From: Nocardia inohanensis NBRC 100128
GTDB lineage: Bacteria > Actinomycetota > Actinomycetes > Mycobacteriales > Mycobacteriaceae
Assembly: GCF_001612945.1 (NCBI RefSeq)
Contig: NZ_BDBK01000008.1
Location: 558,001 to 622,000 of the forward strand
Length of the DNA stretch: 64,000 nucleotides
Direction: 5' to 3'
The notes beneath the pieces were generated by a model. That model was not told where the DNA came from. It saw nothing but the letters and a program-made list of their open reading frames with translations, and did no database searches. The stretch's first letter is position 1. Each line of letters opens with the position of its first letter. Positions 23,060 through 32,621 of this stretch are shown here, piece after piece. The position numbers were made by a program, and so were the translations under genes.

Positions 23060-25042
23060 TCACCCGCGCTGTGAGTCGGCGATCACCAGGCGGCCGCCAT
23101 CCGAGGAGACCCGGAACCAGCGGCGTTCGGATTCGGTGAAGCCGTTCTTGTGGACATAGGTGATGGTGCCGGTCACGGTGTCGCCCTGCTGGGTCAGGCC
23201 GGAGGCGCTGACCGAACTGAACTGACCGAAGAACGCGGAGTAGGAACCGAATCCACCGGCGGAGCTCTGATATCCCGGCGACAGCATGGCCCAGGCGCCG
23301 TTCACATTGCCCGGCAGCTGGCCGTAGTAGCTCTGCACGAAGGCCACCTGCGCCGCGGCGTTCGGCGGCCCCAACGGTGCGGTCGTTGTCGGCGGCGGCG
23401 TAGTGGTGGTCGTACTGGGCTTGCCGCTGGGACTCGGGGTGGCGGACGGCACGCTGGAGGTCGGCTGCTGCGGAACCTGCCCCGCCGCGCTGGTACGCGA
23501 AGGCTGTTGTCCCGCACCGCCATCCGATGCCCCGGCGCCGGCCGAGCCGCCATCGGAACCGCCGCCCGTCCCGCCGCTGTCGGGCTGCACCGGCGCCCCG
23601 GTCGTACCGGCCCCGGTCGCGACCGGCGGGGTATTGCCGCCGCCGTCCCCGCGATTGAGCGTCGATCCGATGGCGAAGGCGATGATGATCGCGGCCGCCA
23701 CGCCCAGCACCGCCAGAATGAGCGGACGGCGGTTGCCATCGTCCGCACCGGATTTCGCGGCGAACGGCACCGGCGGCACCGGCACATCGGGTGCGGTGCC
23801 ACGCGCCCCGGTCCCGGACGCCCCCGTGCCGATGTACTCGGTCGCATCGCCGGAATTGGCGGTGGAGGCCCCGCTGCGCGAACCCGGCAGCACCGTGGTC
23901 GCATCCGAAGCGCCTGCTGCTCCACCGGTTCCGCCGCTCGTGCCACCGCCGCCGGAGGTGCCCGCGGCACCACCGGACCGACCGGAGTCACCGGATCGCG
24001 GACCGGACCCGCCCGTGCCGCTGCTCGAACGACTCGCGGCCGCGGCGATTCCGGCGGCCCCGGCGGCGATCCCGCCGCTGCCGCCGGTGCGGCCCTTACC
24101 GCCGGTCCGTCCGCTGCTGCCGCGACCGCCGGTACCGCGCGGCCCGAAACCACCGGTGCCCGGCCCGGATTCGTTCTCCCCGCTCACCGGCAGCACTTTG
24201 GTGGCGTGCAACGGCGCGACCGCCCGGCCATCGGCGACGGCCTGTAGTCGCTCGGCCGCCTGTTCCATGGTCGGCCGGTCATCGGCATCGGCGGCGAGCA
24301 GATCCACCAGCACCGGCCAGAGCGCGGCGGCGTGCGGCGCCTCCGGCACCTGTGCCCGCGCCACCGAATGCAGTACGGCCAAGGGATTGTCACCCTCACC
24401 GAACGGCGGCGCACCCTCCACGGCCGCGTAAAGCGTTGAGCCCAAGGCGAATACGTCGGAGGCCGGTTCCGGGTTCTCCCCGCGCGCCACTTCCGGCGAC
24501 AGGTAGGCCGGGGTGCCGGCCAGGAATCCGGTGGAGGTGACGGTGACGTCCCCGGTGGCGCGCGAGATACCGAAGTCGGTGATCTTCACGGTGCCGTCGT
24601 CGGCGACGAGGATATTGGCCGGCTTCACATCGCGGTGCACGATCCCGGCCTTGTGCGCCGCGGCCAGCGCCGCAGCCACTTTCGCGCCGATCCGCCCCAC
24701 CTCGGTGGGTTCCAGCCGCCCCTTCTCCCGCATGAGCGCGGCCAGGCTGACCGCGTTCACGTACTCCATGACCAGCCAGGGCTGGCCGTCCTCCTCGGCG
24801 ACGTCGAACACGGTCACCGCATTGGGATGATGCAGTCGCGCCGCGATCCGCCCCTCGCGCATGGCCCGCATCTTGGCTTCGATGGCCGCCGACCGGGTCA
24901 GCCCCGGTCCGAGCAGCAACTGTTTGACGGCGACTGTTCTGCGCAATCGCACGTCGGTCGCACGCCACACGACCCCCATCGCACCGGTGCCGATCGGATC
25001 CGTTAGTCGGTACCGCCCCGCAATCAACCGGTCAGAACTCAT
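23060..25042 (-). CDS. Serine/threonine protein kinase with low-complexity linker and external domain
   Basis: This protein of 660 residues starts at ATG 25042 with GGAGGGG 9 nt upstream. The kinase domain (residues about 10–270) has loop GTGAMGVVW, K40, HRD 136–138 and DFG 156–158. Next comes about 170 residues of Gly/Ser/Thr/Arg-rich sequence, then a membrane helix (LILAVLGVAAAIIIAFAI), then a Pro/Thr/Ser-rich external tether. The folded C-terminal domain of about 100 residues begins QVAFVQSYYGQLPG, possibly NTF2/SnoaL-like. It is not a close paralogue of the three kinases at 1–6797. It lies 81 nt downstream of metH on the same strand. Confidence 0.93.
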   Translation of the reverse strand: MSSDRLIAGRYRLTDPIGTGAMGVVWRATDVRLRRTVAVKQLLLGPGLTRSAAIEAKMRAMREGRIAARLHHPNAVTVFDVAEEDGQPWLVMEYVNAVSLAALMREKGRLEPTEVGRIGAKVAAALAAAHKAGIVHRDVKPANILVADDGTVKITDFGISRATGDVTVTSTGFLAGTPAYLSPEVARGENPEPASDVFALGSTLYAAVEGAPPFGEGDNPLAVLHSVARAQVPEAPHAAALWPVLVDLLAADADDRPTMEQAAERLQAVADGRAVAPLHATKVLPVSGENESGPGTGGFGPRGTGGRGSSGRTGGKGRTGGSGGIAAGAAGIAAAASRSSSGTGGSGPRSGDSGRSGGAAGTSGGGGTSGGTGGAAGASDATTVLPGSRSGASTANSGDATEYIGTGASGTGARGTAPDVPVPPVPFAAKSGADDGNRRPLILAVLGVAAAIIIAFAIGSTLNRGDGGGNTPPVATGAGTTGAPVQPDSGGTGGGSDGGSAGAGASDGGAGQQPSRTSAAGQVPQQPTSSVPSATPSPSGKPSTTTTTPPPTTTAPLGPPNAAAQVAFVQSYYGQLPGNVNGAWAMLSPGYQSSAGGFGSYSAFFGQFSSVSASGLTQQGDTVTGTITYVHKNGFTESERRWFRVSSDGGRLVIADSQRG

Positions 25043-25123
25043 GTGGTTGTGCCCCTCCTGCTGGCTATCGCGCCGAGCAACCCCTGCAACTCTGCGCGAT
25101 AGCCCGGAAACCTCTTGAAAATC

Positions 25124-28100
25124 TTAGGCGTTGAAGTACTTCGCTTCCGGGTGCAGCAGGACGAAAGCATCCGTGGACTGCTCGGGATGCAGTTGCAACT
25201 CCTCCGACAGCATCACTCCGATCCGCCCGGCATCGAGCAGGTCGACCAGTTTGGCGCGGTCTTCCAGGTCGGGGCAGGCGCCGTAACCGAACGAGTACCG
25301 CGCGCCACGGTAGCCGAGTTTGAAGTATTCCAGTACATCGGACGGATCCTCATCGGCGACGGAATGTCCCTCCAGGGTCAGTTCTTCCCGGATCCGGCGA
25401 TGCCAAAACTCCGCCAGCGCCTCGGTGAGCTGAACGCCGATACCGTGCACCTCGAGGTAGTCGCGATAGTTGTTGTCCGCGAACAGCTCATTGGCGAAGT
25501 CGGCGATCGGCTGACCCATGGTGACCAGCTGGAACGGCAGTACGTCCACCTGACCGGTCCGCGCCGCGTCCGCCCGCGACCGAATGAAATCGGCGATGCA
25601 GAGGAACCGGTCGCGTTGCTGACGCGGGAAAGTGAAGCGATAGCGTTCCGGCGCATCGGGTTTCGGTTCGGTGAGAACGATCACATCATCGCCCTCCGAC
25701 ACCGCCGGGAAGTAGCCGTAGACCAGCGCGGCGTGCTGGAGCACCCCCGAGGAGGTGAGCCGATCCAGCCAATACCGCAGGCGCGGACGGCCTTCGGTCT
25801 CCACCAGCTCCTCGTAGGACGGGCCTTCTCCGCCGCGTTGCCCGCGCAGACCCCACTGCCCGAGGAACAGCGCCCGCTCGTCGAGCAGCCCCGAGTACTC
25901 GTTGACCGAGAGCCCCTTCACGATGCGGGTGCCCCAGAACGGCGGCACCGGCACCGGCAGATCGGCGGCCACGTCCGAGCGCGCCGGGACCACCACGGGC
26001 ACCTCTTTGGCCTTACGCTCCTCGGCGATGCGCTTGGAACGCTCATGCCGGGCTTTACGTTCGGCGGCCTTCTCGCGTTCGGCGATGGCCTCCGGGGAAT
26101 TCCGGTCGATGCCGCCGCCGCGCTTGACGGTCATGATCTCGTCCATCAGCCGCAGGCCCTCGAAGGCGTCGCGGGCGTAGTGCACATCGCCCTCGAACAC
26201 CTCGGTCAGATCCTGTTCGACGTAGGCGCGGGTGAGCGCCGCGCCGCCGAGCAGCACCGGGAACTGTTCGGAGACACCGCGGGAGTTCATCTCCTCGAGG
26301 TTCTCCTTCATGATCACCGTCGACTTCACCAGCAGCCCGGACATGCCGATGACGTCGGCCTTCTTGTCCACCGCGGCGTCGAGGATGGCCGAGATCGGCT
26401 GTTTGATACCGAGATTCACCACCTCGTAGCCATTGTTCGACAGAATGATGTCGACCAGGTTCTTGCCGATGTCGTGCACGTCGCCCTTGACGGTGGCGAG
26501 CACGATGCGGCCCTTGCCGGAGTCGTCGGTGGCCTCCATATGCGGTTCCAGGTGCGCCACCGCGGTTTTCATCACCTCGGCGGACTGGAGCACGAAGGGC
26601 AGCTGCATCTGACCGGAGCCGAACAGCTCACCGACCGTCTTCATACCGGACAGCAGCGTTTCGTTGATGATCTGAAGCGGCGGAACCTCTTTCATCGCCT
26701 CGTCGAGGTCGGCCTCCAGGCCGTTGCGCTCGCCGTCCACGATGCGCCGGGCGAGCCGCTCGAACAGCGGCAGCGCCGCCAGCTCCTCGGCCCGCGACGC
26801 CTTGGACGAGGCCGTGGAGACGCCCTCGAACAGCGCCATCAGCTTCTGGAGCGGGTCGTAGTCCTCGGTGCGGCGGTCGTAGACCAGGTCCAGGGCGGTC
26901 TGTCGCTGCTCCTCGGGAATCCGCGCCATGGGCAGGATCTTGGAGGCGTGCACGATGGCCGAATCCAGTCCGGCTTCGACGCATTCGTGCATGAACACCG
27001 AGTTCAGCACCTGCCGCGCCGCCGGGTTCAAACCGAACGAGATGTTCGAAAGACCCAGCGTGGTCTGCACATTCGGGTGCCGCCGCTTGAGTTCGCGAAT
27101 GGCCTCGATGGTTTCGACGCCGTCGCGCCGCGACTCCTCCTGGCCGGTGCCCAGGGTGAAGGTCAGCGTGTCGATGATGATGTCGGACTCGTCCAGGCCC
27201 CAGTTGCCGGTGATATCGGCGATCAGCCGCTCGGCGATGGCCACCTTGTGCTCGGCGGTGCGCGCCTGGCCCTCTTCGTCGATGGTCAGAGCCACCACGG
27301 CCGCACCGTGTTCGGCGACCAGCGCCATGGTCTGCTGGTACCGCGAGTCCGGCCCGTCACCGTCCTCGAAGTTCACCGAGTTGACCGCGCAGCGGCCACC
27401 CAGATGCTCCAAACCGGCCTTCAGCACCGGGGTTTCGGTGGAGTCGAGCATGATCGGCAGTGTGGACGAGGTCGCCAGGCGCGAGGCCAGCTCCGTCATG
27501 TCCTTGGCACCGTCGCGGCCCACGTAGTCCACGCACAGGTCGAGCATGTGTGCGCCGTCGCGGGTCTGATCCTTGGCGATGTCCAGGCACTTCTGCCAGT
27601 CCTCGGCCAGCATGGCCTCGCGGAATGCCTTGGAGCCGTTGGCATTGGTGCGCTCGCCGATCATCATGATCGACGCGTCCTGCTCGAACGGCACCTGCGT
27701 GTAGATCGAGGACACGCTGGGCTCGTGTACCGGCTTGCGCACCGCGGGCGTCACCTCGCGCACGGCCTCGGCGACCTGCCGGATGTGCTCGGGGGTGGTG
27801 CCACAGCAGCCGCCGACCAGCGCCAGCCCGAACTCGGACACGAACTGGCGCATGGAGATCGCGAGTTCCTCGGCGGTCAGCGGGTATTCGGCGCCGTTCG
27901 CCCCGAGGATCGGCAGTCCGGCGTTGGGCATCACCGACACCGGCAGCTGCGCGTGCTTGGACAGATGGCGCAGGTGCTCGCTCATCTCGTCTGGACCGGT
28001 GGCGCAGTTGAGCCCGATCATGTCGATGCCGAGCTTCTCGAGCGCGGTCAGCGCGGCACCGATCTCCGAACCGACCAGCATGGTGCCGGTGGTCTCCACG

Positions 28101-28702
28101 GTCACGTGGGTGATGATCGGAATTCGGCGGCCGGCCTTCAGCATGGCGTTGTGGCTACCGGTCACCGCGGCCTTGACCTGCAACAGGTCCTGGCAGGTCT
28201 CGATCAGGATGGCGTCCGCGCCACCGTCGAGCATGCCGAGCGCGGCCTCGGTGTAGGCATCGCGCAGCGAAACGTAGGGCGCGTGGCCCAGGGTCGGCAG
28301 CTTGGTGCCGGGCCCCATCGACCCGAGCACGTAGCGCGGGTTGCCGAAGCTGGTCGGCCCCATTTCGTCGGCGACCTCACGGGCGAGGCGGGTGCCGCGC
28401 TCGGACAGATCCCGGATCCGGTCCGCGATGTCGTAGTCGGCGAGGTTGGGCAGGTTGCATCCGAAGGTGTTGGTCTCGACGGCGTCGGCACCGGCCTCGA
28501 AGTACGCGCGGTGAATGTGTCGCAGCACGTCGGGGCGGGTTTCGTTGAGAATCTCATTGCAGCCTTCGAGGCCGCGGAAATCATCGAGCGTGAGATCCGC
28601 GGCCTGCAACATCGTGCCCATCGCACCGTCCCCGATCACAACACGTTGTTTCAACGTGTCCAGTAGGGTGGTGTCGAATTCGGCGCGGCTGCGTACAGAC
28701 AT
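25124..28702 (-). CDS. metH: Cobalamin-dependent methionine synthase MetH
   Basis: MetH transfers a methyl group from 5-methyltetrahydrofolate to homocysteine via methylcobalamin. It has 1192 residues from ATG 28702. Domains in order: homocysteine-binding barrel with zinc ligands C233, C299 and C300 (LNC and GGCCG); pterin-binding barrel; cap and B12-binding module with the D741-x-H743-x-x-G746 motif (GDVHDIGKN); C-terminal reactivation domain that binds SAM. All key residues are present, so it is full length. The upstream open frame to 28804 lacks support. It is divergent from the PAC2 gene by about 116 nt, as in M. tuberculosis (Rv2124c/Rv2125). Confidence 0.98.
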   Translation of the reverse strand: MSVRSRAEFDTTLLDTLKQRVVIGDGAMGTMLQAADLTLDDFRGLEGCNEILNETRPDVLRHIHRAYFEAGADAVETNTFGCNLPNLADYDIADRIRDLSERGTRLAREVADEMGPTSFGNPRYVLGSMGPGTKLPTLGHAPYVSLRDAYTEAALGMLDGGADAILIETCQDLLQVKAAVTGSHNAMLKAGRRIPIITHVTVETTGTMLVGSEIGAALTALEKLGIDMIGLNCATGPDEMSEHLRHLSKHAQLPVSVMPNAGLPILGANGAEYPLTAEELAISMRQFVSEFGLALVGGCCGTTPEHIRQVAEAVREVTPAVRKPVHEPSVSSIYTQVPFEQDASIMMIGERTNANGSKAFREAMLAEDWQKCLDIAKDQTRDGAHMLDLCVDYVGRDGAKDMTELASRLATSSTLPIMLDSTETPVLKAGLEHLGGRCAVNSVNFEDGDGPDSRYQQTMALVAEHGAAVVALTIDEEGQARTAEHKVAIAERLIADITGNWGLDESDIIIDTLTFTLGTGQEESRRDGVETIEAIRELKRRHPNVQTTLGLSNISFGLNPAARQVLNSVFMHECVEAGLDSAIVHASKILPMARIPEEQRQTALDLVYDRRTEDYDPLQKLMALFEGVSTASSKASRAEELAALPLFERLARRIVDGERNGLEADLDEAMKEVPPLQIINETLLSGMKTVGELFGSGQMQLPFVLQSAEVMKTAVAHLEPHMEATDDSGKGRIVLATVKGDVHDIGKNLVDIILSNNGYEVVNLGIKQPISAILDAAVDKKADVIGMSGLLVKSTVIMKENLEEMNSRGVSEQFPVLLGGAALTRAYVEQDLTEVFEGDVHYARDAFEGLRLMDEIMTVKRGGGIDRNSPEAIAEREKAAERKARHERSKRIAEERKAKEVPVVVPARSDVAADLPVPVPPFWGTRIVKGLSVNEYSGLLDERALFLGQWGLRGQRGGEGPSYEELVETEGRPRLRYWLDRLTSSGVLQHAALVYGYFPAVSEGDDVIVLTEPKPDAPERYRFTFPRQQRDRFLCIADFIRSRADAARTGQVDVLPFQLVTMGQPIADFANELFADNNYRDYLEVHGIGVQLTEALAEFWHRRIREELTLEGHSVADEDPSDVLEYFKLGYRGARYSFGYGACPDLEDRAKLVDLLDAGRIGVMLSEELQLHPEQSTDAFVLLHPEAKYFNA

Positions 28703-28818
28703 GTACTCAAGAGTAGTGGGAGGCCCGGACAATCCGGGCCTGGGACCGGCATGCCCGCCCCGCAGCGGCTTTGCGCGTCGCTGGCACGTCCCCCCTTTAC
28801 ACACACTAGGCTGACCGG

Positions 28819-29712
28819 GTGAACGCCAGTGAATCCCCGGTGCCAGCCGAATCGGACCTGCCTACGCTGCGGGATCCGGTCCTCGTCGCCGCTTTCGAAG
28901 GGTGGAACGACGCCGCCGATGCCGCCAGTGGGGCGGTCGAACATCTGGAGTTGATCTGGGACGCGCAACCCCTCGCCGAGCTGGATTCCGAGGACTACTA
29001 CGACTATCAGGTGAACCGGCCGACGGTCCGCCAGGTGGACGGTGTGACGCGAGCCATTCAATGGCCTTCGGCCATGCTCTCGGTGTGCTCGCCGCCGGGT
29101 AGTGATCGCGATGTGGTCCTGCTGCGCGGGGTGGAGCCGAACATGCGGTGGCGCTCCTTCTGCAATGACATTCTCGAATTCGTGGAGCAGCTGGGCGTCA
29201 CCACGGTGGTGATCCTCGGCGCGCTGCTGGCCGATACCCCGCACACGCGTCCGGTGCCCGTCACCGGGACCGCGTACAGCAAAGAGGCGGCCGAGCGTTT
29301 CAATCTCGAGCAGACCCGCTACGAGGGACCGACCGGTATTACCGGGGTGCTCCAGGATGCCTGTGTCCGCGCGGGCGTGCCGGCCATCTCCTTCTGGGCC
29401 GCGGTGCCGCACTACGTATCGCAGCCGCCGAACCCGAAGGCGGTCATCGCGCTGCTGCATCGCGTCGAGGACGTGCTGGATGTGGAGGTTCCGCTCGGCG
29501 GTCTGCCCGAGCAGGCCGAGGAGTGGGAGGCCGCGGTCAACGAAATGACCACGGGTGATGAGGAAATCGCGGAGTACGTGCGCTCCCTGGAGGAACGCGG
29601 CGATGCCGATGTGGATCTGAACGAGGCGATGGCCAAGATCGACGGCGATGCCATCGCCGCCGAATTCGAGAAGTACCTGCGGCGACGCGGGCGCGGCGGG
29701 TTCGGTCTCTAA
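28819..29712 (+). CDS. PAC2-family protein (proteasome assembly chaperone-like)
   Basis: This protein of 297 residues starts at GTG 28819. The PAC2/ATP-grasp-like fold is recognised from LVAAFEGWNDAADAASGAVEHL near the N-terminus, VVILGALLADTPHTRPVPVTG and GITGVLQDACVRAGVPAISFWAAVPHYV. The C-terminus is acidic (GDEEIAEYVRSLEERGDADVDLNEA). Homologues sit beside metH throughout mycolate actinobacteria. A proteasome role has been proposed for archaeal and eukaryotic relatives but is not established here. Confidence 0.9.
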   Translation: MNASESPVPAESDLPTLRDPVLVAAFEGWNDAADAASGAVEHLELIWDAQPLAELDSEDYYDYQVNRPTVRQVDGVTRAIQWPSAMLSVCSPPGSDRDVVLLRGVEPNMRWRSFCNDILEFVEQLGVTTVVILGALLADTPHTRPVPVTGTAYSKEAAERFNLEQTRYEGPTGITGVLQDACVRAGVPAISFWAAVPHYVSQPPNPKAVIALLHRVEDVLDVEVPLGGLPEQAEEWEAAVNEMTTGDEEIAEYVRSLEERGDADVDLNEAMAKIDGDAIAAEFEKYLRRRGRGGFGL

Positions 29713-29738
29713 CGGAATTCATTCACGCGTCACTTGGG

Positions 29739-29757
29739 TGTGGTTGCCCTAACCTAA
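29739..29757. promoter_or_regulatory. IdeR/DtxR-type iron box before the A–PCP–acyltransferase gene
   Basis: TGTGGTTGCCCTAACCTAA matches 14 of 19 positions of the IdeR/DtxR consensus TTAGGTTAGGCTAACCTAA, with a perfect 9-base right half CTAACCTAA. It ends 25 nt before the ATG at 29783, where a repressor would overlap the promoter or transcript start. The predicted effect is repression by Fe(II)-loaded IdeR and expression in iron starvation. Confidence 0.6.
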
Positions 29758-29782
29758 AAAGGTTGTCACTACACTTCCGGCA

Positions 29783-32335
29783 ATGACCTCGCCTCGGATC
29801 GTCGCGCACCTGAACGCATTCGGCGACCGGTCGGCAGTAGTCGGTGGCGGGGCGGGCGAGCTGACATACAGCCAGCTCGCGACCCTCGTCACCGATTTCG
29901 CGGACCGGCTGGGCGGCGAACGCCGGCTGGTCGCGCTATCGGCCCGCAACGATATCGGTTCGCTCGTCGCGTATCTCGGCGCACTGCACGCCGGCTGCGC
30001 GGTGCTGCTGACCGGTTCGATCACCGATGAGCTGCTGCGCGTTTACGATCCGGACGTCGTCATCGAATCCGGTGATACGGGCGGGATTCCGCGGCCGCGG
30101 GCGCGGCGGGCCGGATCGGCGCATGCTCTGCACCCGGATCTGGCGCTGCTGCTGAGTACTTCGGGATCGACGGGATCGCCGAAGCTGGTGCGGTTGTCCT
30201 ATGCCAATCTGCTGTCCAACGCGGCGGCGATCGCGGAGTACCTGGAGCTCGAGGAAACCGACCGGGCGGCAACGACATTGCCGTTCTTCTACTGCTACGG
30301 GCTCTCGGTCGTGCACTCCTACCTGTTGCGCGGCGCGAGCCTGCTGCTGACCGACCGGTCGGTGCTGGAGCCGGAGTTCTGGGACGACTTCCGATGTCAT
30401 CGCGCGACCTCCTTCGCCGCCGTCCCCTACACCTTCGAGCTGCTGGACCGCGTCGGTTTCGAGCGAATGTCCCTGCCGCACCTGCGCTATGTGACCCAGG
30501 CGGGCGGCAAACTGGCCGCCGATCGAGTACGGCACTACGCCACCCTGAGCGAGTCCCGGGGCTGGCGTTTCTTCGTTATGTACGGCCAGACCGAAGCCAC
30601 CGCGCGCATGGCTTATCTGCCGCCGGGCATGGCGGCCGAGCACCCCGACTGCATCGGAATACCGGTCCCGGGTGGATCTTTCGCCCTGGAGCCGGTGGCC
30701 GAAGGCGGCACCGAACTGGTCTATCACGGCCCGAATGTGATGATGGGCTACGCCGAATCGACCGCTGAGCTGGCGCTCGGCCCGGCGCTGACCGCCTTGC
30801 GCACCGGCGATCTGGCCTGCCGCACCCCCGCGGGCCTGTACCGGGTGATCGGCCGCCGGTCCCGCTTCGCCAAGATCTTCGGCCTGCGCATCGATCTGCA
30901 ACGCATCGAATCCGGGCTGAGCGCAGCCGGATACACCGCCCTCTGCACCGATGACGCCGAAACCCTGGTGGTGGCGGTGGCGGGGCGCAATGCCGCCGCG
31001 GCCACCCAGCTCACGGCGCAATTGTCAGGATTGCCGGTTTCGGCGGTCCGGGTGTGCCTGGTCGAGTCCATCCCGCGCCTGCCCACCGGAAAACCGGATT
31101 ATCAAGCCATAAGGAAACTTCCGGGCATTCGACCCACTCCGCGCGCGGATGTCCGCACCCTCTTCGCCGAGGCGCTCGGCCTGCCTCCCGCGCAGGTCAC
31201 CCGCGACTCCACCTTCGCCGATCTGGGCGGCGATTCGCTCACCTACGTGGCGCTTTCGGTCAAACTGGACCACGCCCTGGGTCAGCTGCCGCTCAACTGG
31301 CAGACCATGACCGTGGCCGAACTCGAATCGCTGCCCCGCCGGCGCCGCCGCTTCGGCCGCTCCCTGGACACCTCCACGCTGCTGCGCGCGCTCGGCATCA
31401 TCGCCGTAGTCGGCTCGCACATCGGGGTTTTCGTGCTGTGGGGCGGCGCACACGTGCTGCTCGCGGTGGCGGGTTTCAACTTCGCCCGGTTCGGGGTGAC
31501 CGCCGCGCCGGCTCCGGCCCGGCTGCGCCGCACCCTGCGCACGGTGGCGCTGATCGCGGCGCCGACGGCGGCCTGGGTGGCGGGCACCATGGTCTTCAGT
31601 GATTACTACGGCTGGCAGAATGTGTTGTTGCTCAACAAGATTCTGGGCCCGCACGACAGCCCGACCGCCGGCCACCTGTGGTTCGTCGAGGTCGCCGTCT
31701 ACTTCATGCTGGCCGCCGCGCTCCTGATCCGGCTGCCCTTCGCCGACCAGCTGGAGCGGCGCGCGCCGTTCTGGTTCGCGCTGGGGCTGCTGGGTGTGGC
31801 GCTCATCGTGCGATACCAACCGCTCGATTTGTATACGCCGCACGACATTCCGTTCTCCCCGCTCACCTTCTGGTTCTTCATGCTCGGGTGGGCCGCGGCG
31901 AAGGCCACCACACTCCGGCAACGGATACTGCTCAGCGGCGTGGCGCTGCTGACCGTGCCGGGCTATTTCGGTGAGCCGGAACGGGAACGGCTGATCCTGG
32001 GCGGTCTGCTGCTGCTCGTCTGGCTGCCCTCGGTGCGGGTGCCCGCGTTGATCGCCGGGGTCGCGGCGGTGCTCGCGGATGCGTCGCTGTTCGCGTATCT
32101 GCTGCACTGGCAGGTGTATCCGCTCTTCGGCGACCGGCATTGGGTCGCGCTGGCGGCATCGCTGCTGGCCGGCGTGGCGGCCGCGCGGCTCATGGCTTGG
32201 GCGCGCGGCATCGCGGCGACACGCGGTACAGACGGATCAGTGTTCGACGGCCCAGACCTGGGCGGCCGCCTCATGAGCCAGTTTCGCGATCAGAATGTCA
32301 CGCGGAATCGTCTGGCCGGCAAGGTGATCGAGTGA
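29783..32335 (+). CDS. NRPS-like fusion: adenylation – carrier protein – membrane acyltransferase
   Basis: This single protein of 850 residues has three parts. Residues 1–450 form an AMP-binding adenylation domain: A3 LLSTSGSTGSPK (about 124–134), A5 YGQTEAT (268–274), A7 RTGDLA, A10 PTGKPDY with K437. Residues about 455–520 form a carrier protein with DLGGDSLTY, phosphopantetheine site S485. Residues about 528–820 are a multi-helix membrane region with the acyltransferase-3 signature LRALGIIAVVGSH (R535 and H546). The likely role is to activate an acid, load it on the tethered carrier and transfer it across or at the membrane to an unknown acceptor. An iron box just upstream suggests a siderophore or iron-stress role. 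The last 33 codons overlap an antisense gene. Confidence 0.85.
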   Translation: MTSPRIVAHLNAFGDRSAVVGGGAGELTYSQLATLVTDFADRLGGERRLVALSARNDIGSLVAYLGALHAGCAVLLTGSITDELLRVYDPDVVIESGDTGGIPRPRARRAGSAHALHPDLALLLSTSGSTGSPKLVRLSYANLLSNAAAIAEYLELEETDRAATTLPFFYCYGLSVVHSYLLRGASLLLTDRSVLEPEFWDDFRCHRATSFAAVPYTFELLDRVGFERMSLPHLRYVTQAGGKLAADRVRHYATLSESRGWRFFVMYGQTEATARMAYLPPGMAAEHPDCIGIPVPGGSFALEPVAEGGTELVYHGPNVMMGYAESTAELALGPALTALRTGDLACRTPAGLYRVIGRRSRFAKIFGLRIDLQRIESGLSAAGYTALCTDDAETLVVAVAGRNAAAATQLTAQLSGLPVSAVRVCLVESIPRLPTGKPDYQAIRKLPGIRPTPRADVRTLFAEALGLPPAQVTRDSTFADLGGDSLTYVALSVKLDHALGQLPLNWQTMTVAELESLPRRRRRFGRSLDTSTLLRALGIIAVVGSHIGVFVLWGGAHVLLAVAGFNFARFGVTAAPAPARLRRTLRTVALIAAPTAAWVAGTMVFSDYYGWQNVLLLNKILGPHDSPTAGHLWFVEVAVYFMLAAALLIRLPFADQLERRAPFWFALGLLGVALIVRYQPLDLYTPHDIPFSPLTFWFFMLGWAAAKATTLRQRILLSGVALLTVPGYFGEPERERLILGGLLLLVWLPSVRVPALIAGVAAVLADASLFAYLLHWQVYPLFGDRHWVALAASLLAGVAAARLMAWARGIAATRGTDGSVFDGPDLGGRLMSQFRDQNVTRNRLAGKVIE

Positions 32336-32542
32336 TGGCACCACCACGTGGTGAGCGTCGGCTCGCTTGAGTTCGGCGGTCAGTTCCGCGAATGCGGTGC
32401 CGTCGCCAGGGGTCGATTCATGGAAGGTGGCGGCGAAGCACATACCGGCCGACTGAGCCAGGCCGCACATGGCGTCCTCCAGCTCGTCACTGCGGCCGTC
32501 GGCCAGATCGTCACGCACGTACCCATAGATCAACGCTTCCAC
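32237..32542 (-). CDS. Resolvase-like small protein lacking the catalytic serine
   Basis: This protein of 101 residues starts at GTG 32542 with GGAGG just upstream. It follows the serine-recombinase N-terminal fold: IYGYVRDD at the first strand, a central FAELTAELKRADAHHVVVPSLDHLAG, and a final strand VWAVEH. The first-strand motif of active resolvases (Y-x-R-V-S) reads YVRDD, so the nucleophilic Ser is absent and there is no DNA-binding tail. Such proteins recur in Nocardia and related genomes with unknown role. It is divergent from the XRE regulator across an inverted repeat. Its 3' 99 bases lie antisense to the end of the A–PCP–acyltransferase gene. Confidence 0.7.
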   Translation of the reverse strand: MEALIYGYVRDDLADGRSDELEDAMCGLAQSAGMCFAATFHESTPGDGTAFAELTAELKRADAHHVVVPSLDHLAGQTIPRDILIAKLAHEAAAQVWAVEH

Positions 32543-32621
32543 CCGAACCTCCGTTGGATTGGGGATCGCTGTTCTGAAGTGTGCCCGTCTCAAGCTTGGC
32601 GTACTCGAAAATGCAATTGCA

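Noticed and set aside
25115..28666. A 1183-codon open frame antisense to metH
   Set aside because: It is a mirror of the high-GC metH codon pattern. The translated product is His/Gln/Arg/Val-rich with no domain, and metH is unmistakable.
28703..28818. A cobalamin riboswitch before metH
   Set aside because: Only about 116 nt separate the divergent starts, and I see no B12-box-like motif. MetH is also the B12-using enzyme and usually not under such control.
32237..32542. Annotation as an active serine recombinase
   Set aside because: The catalytic Ser after the first strand is missing and there is no DNA-binding C-terminus.
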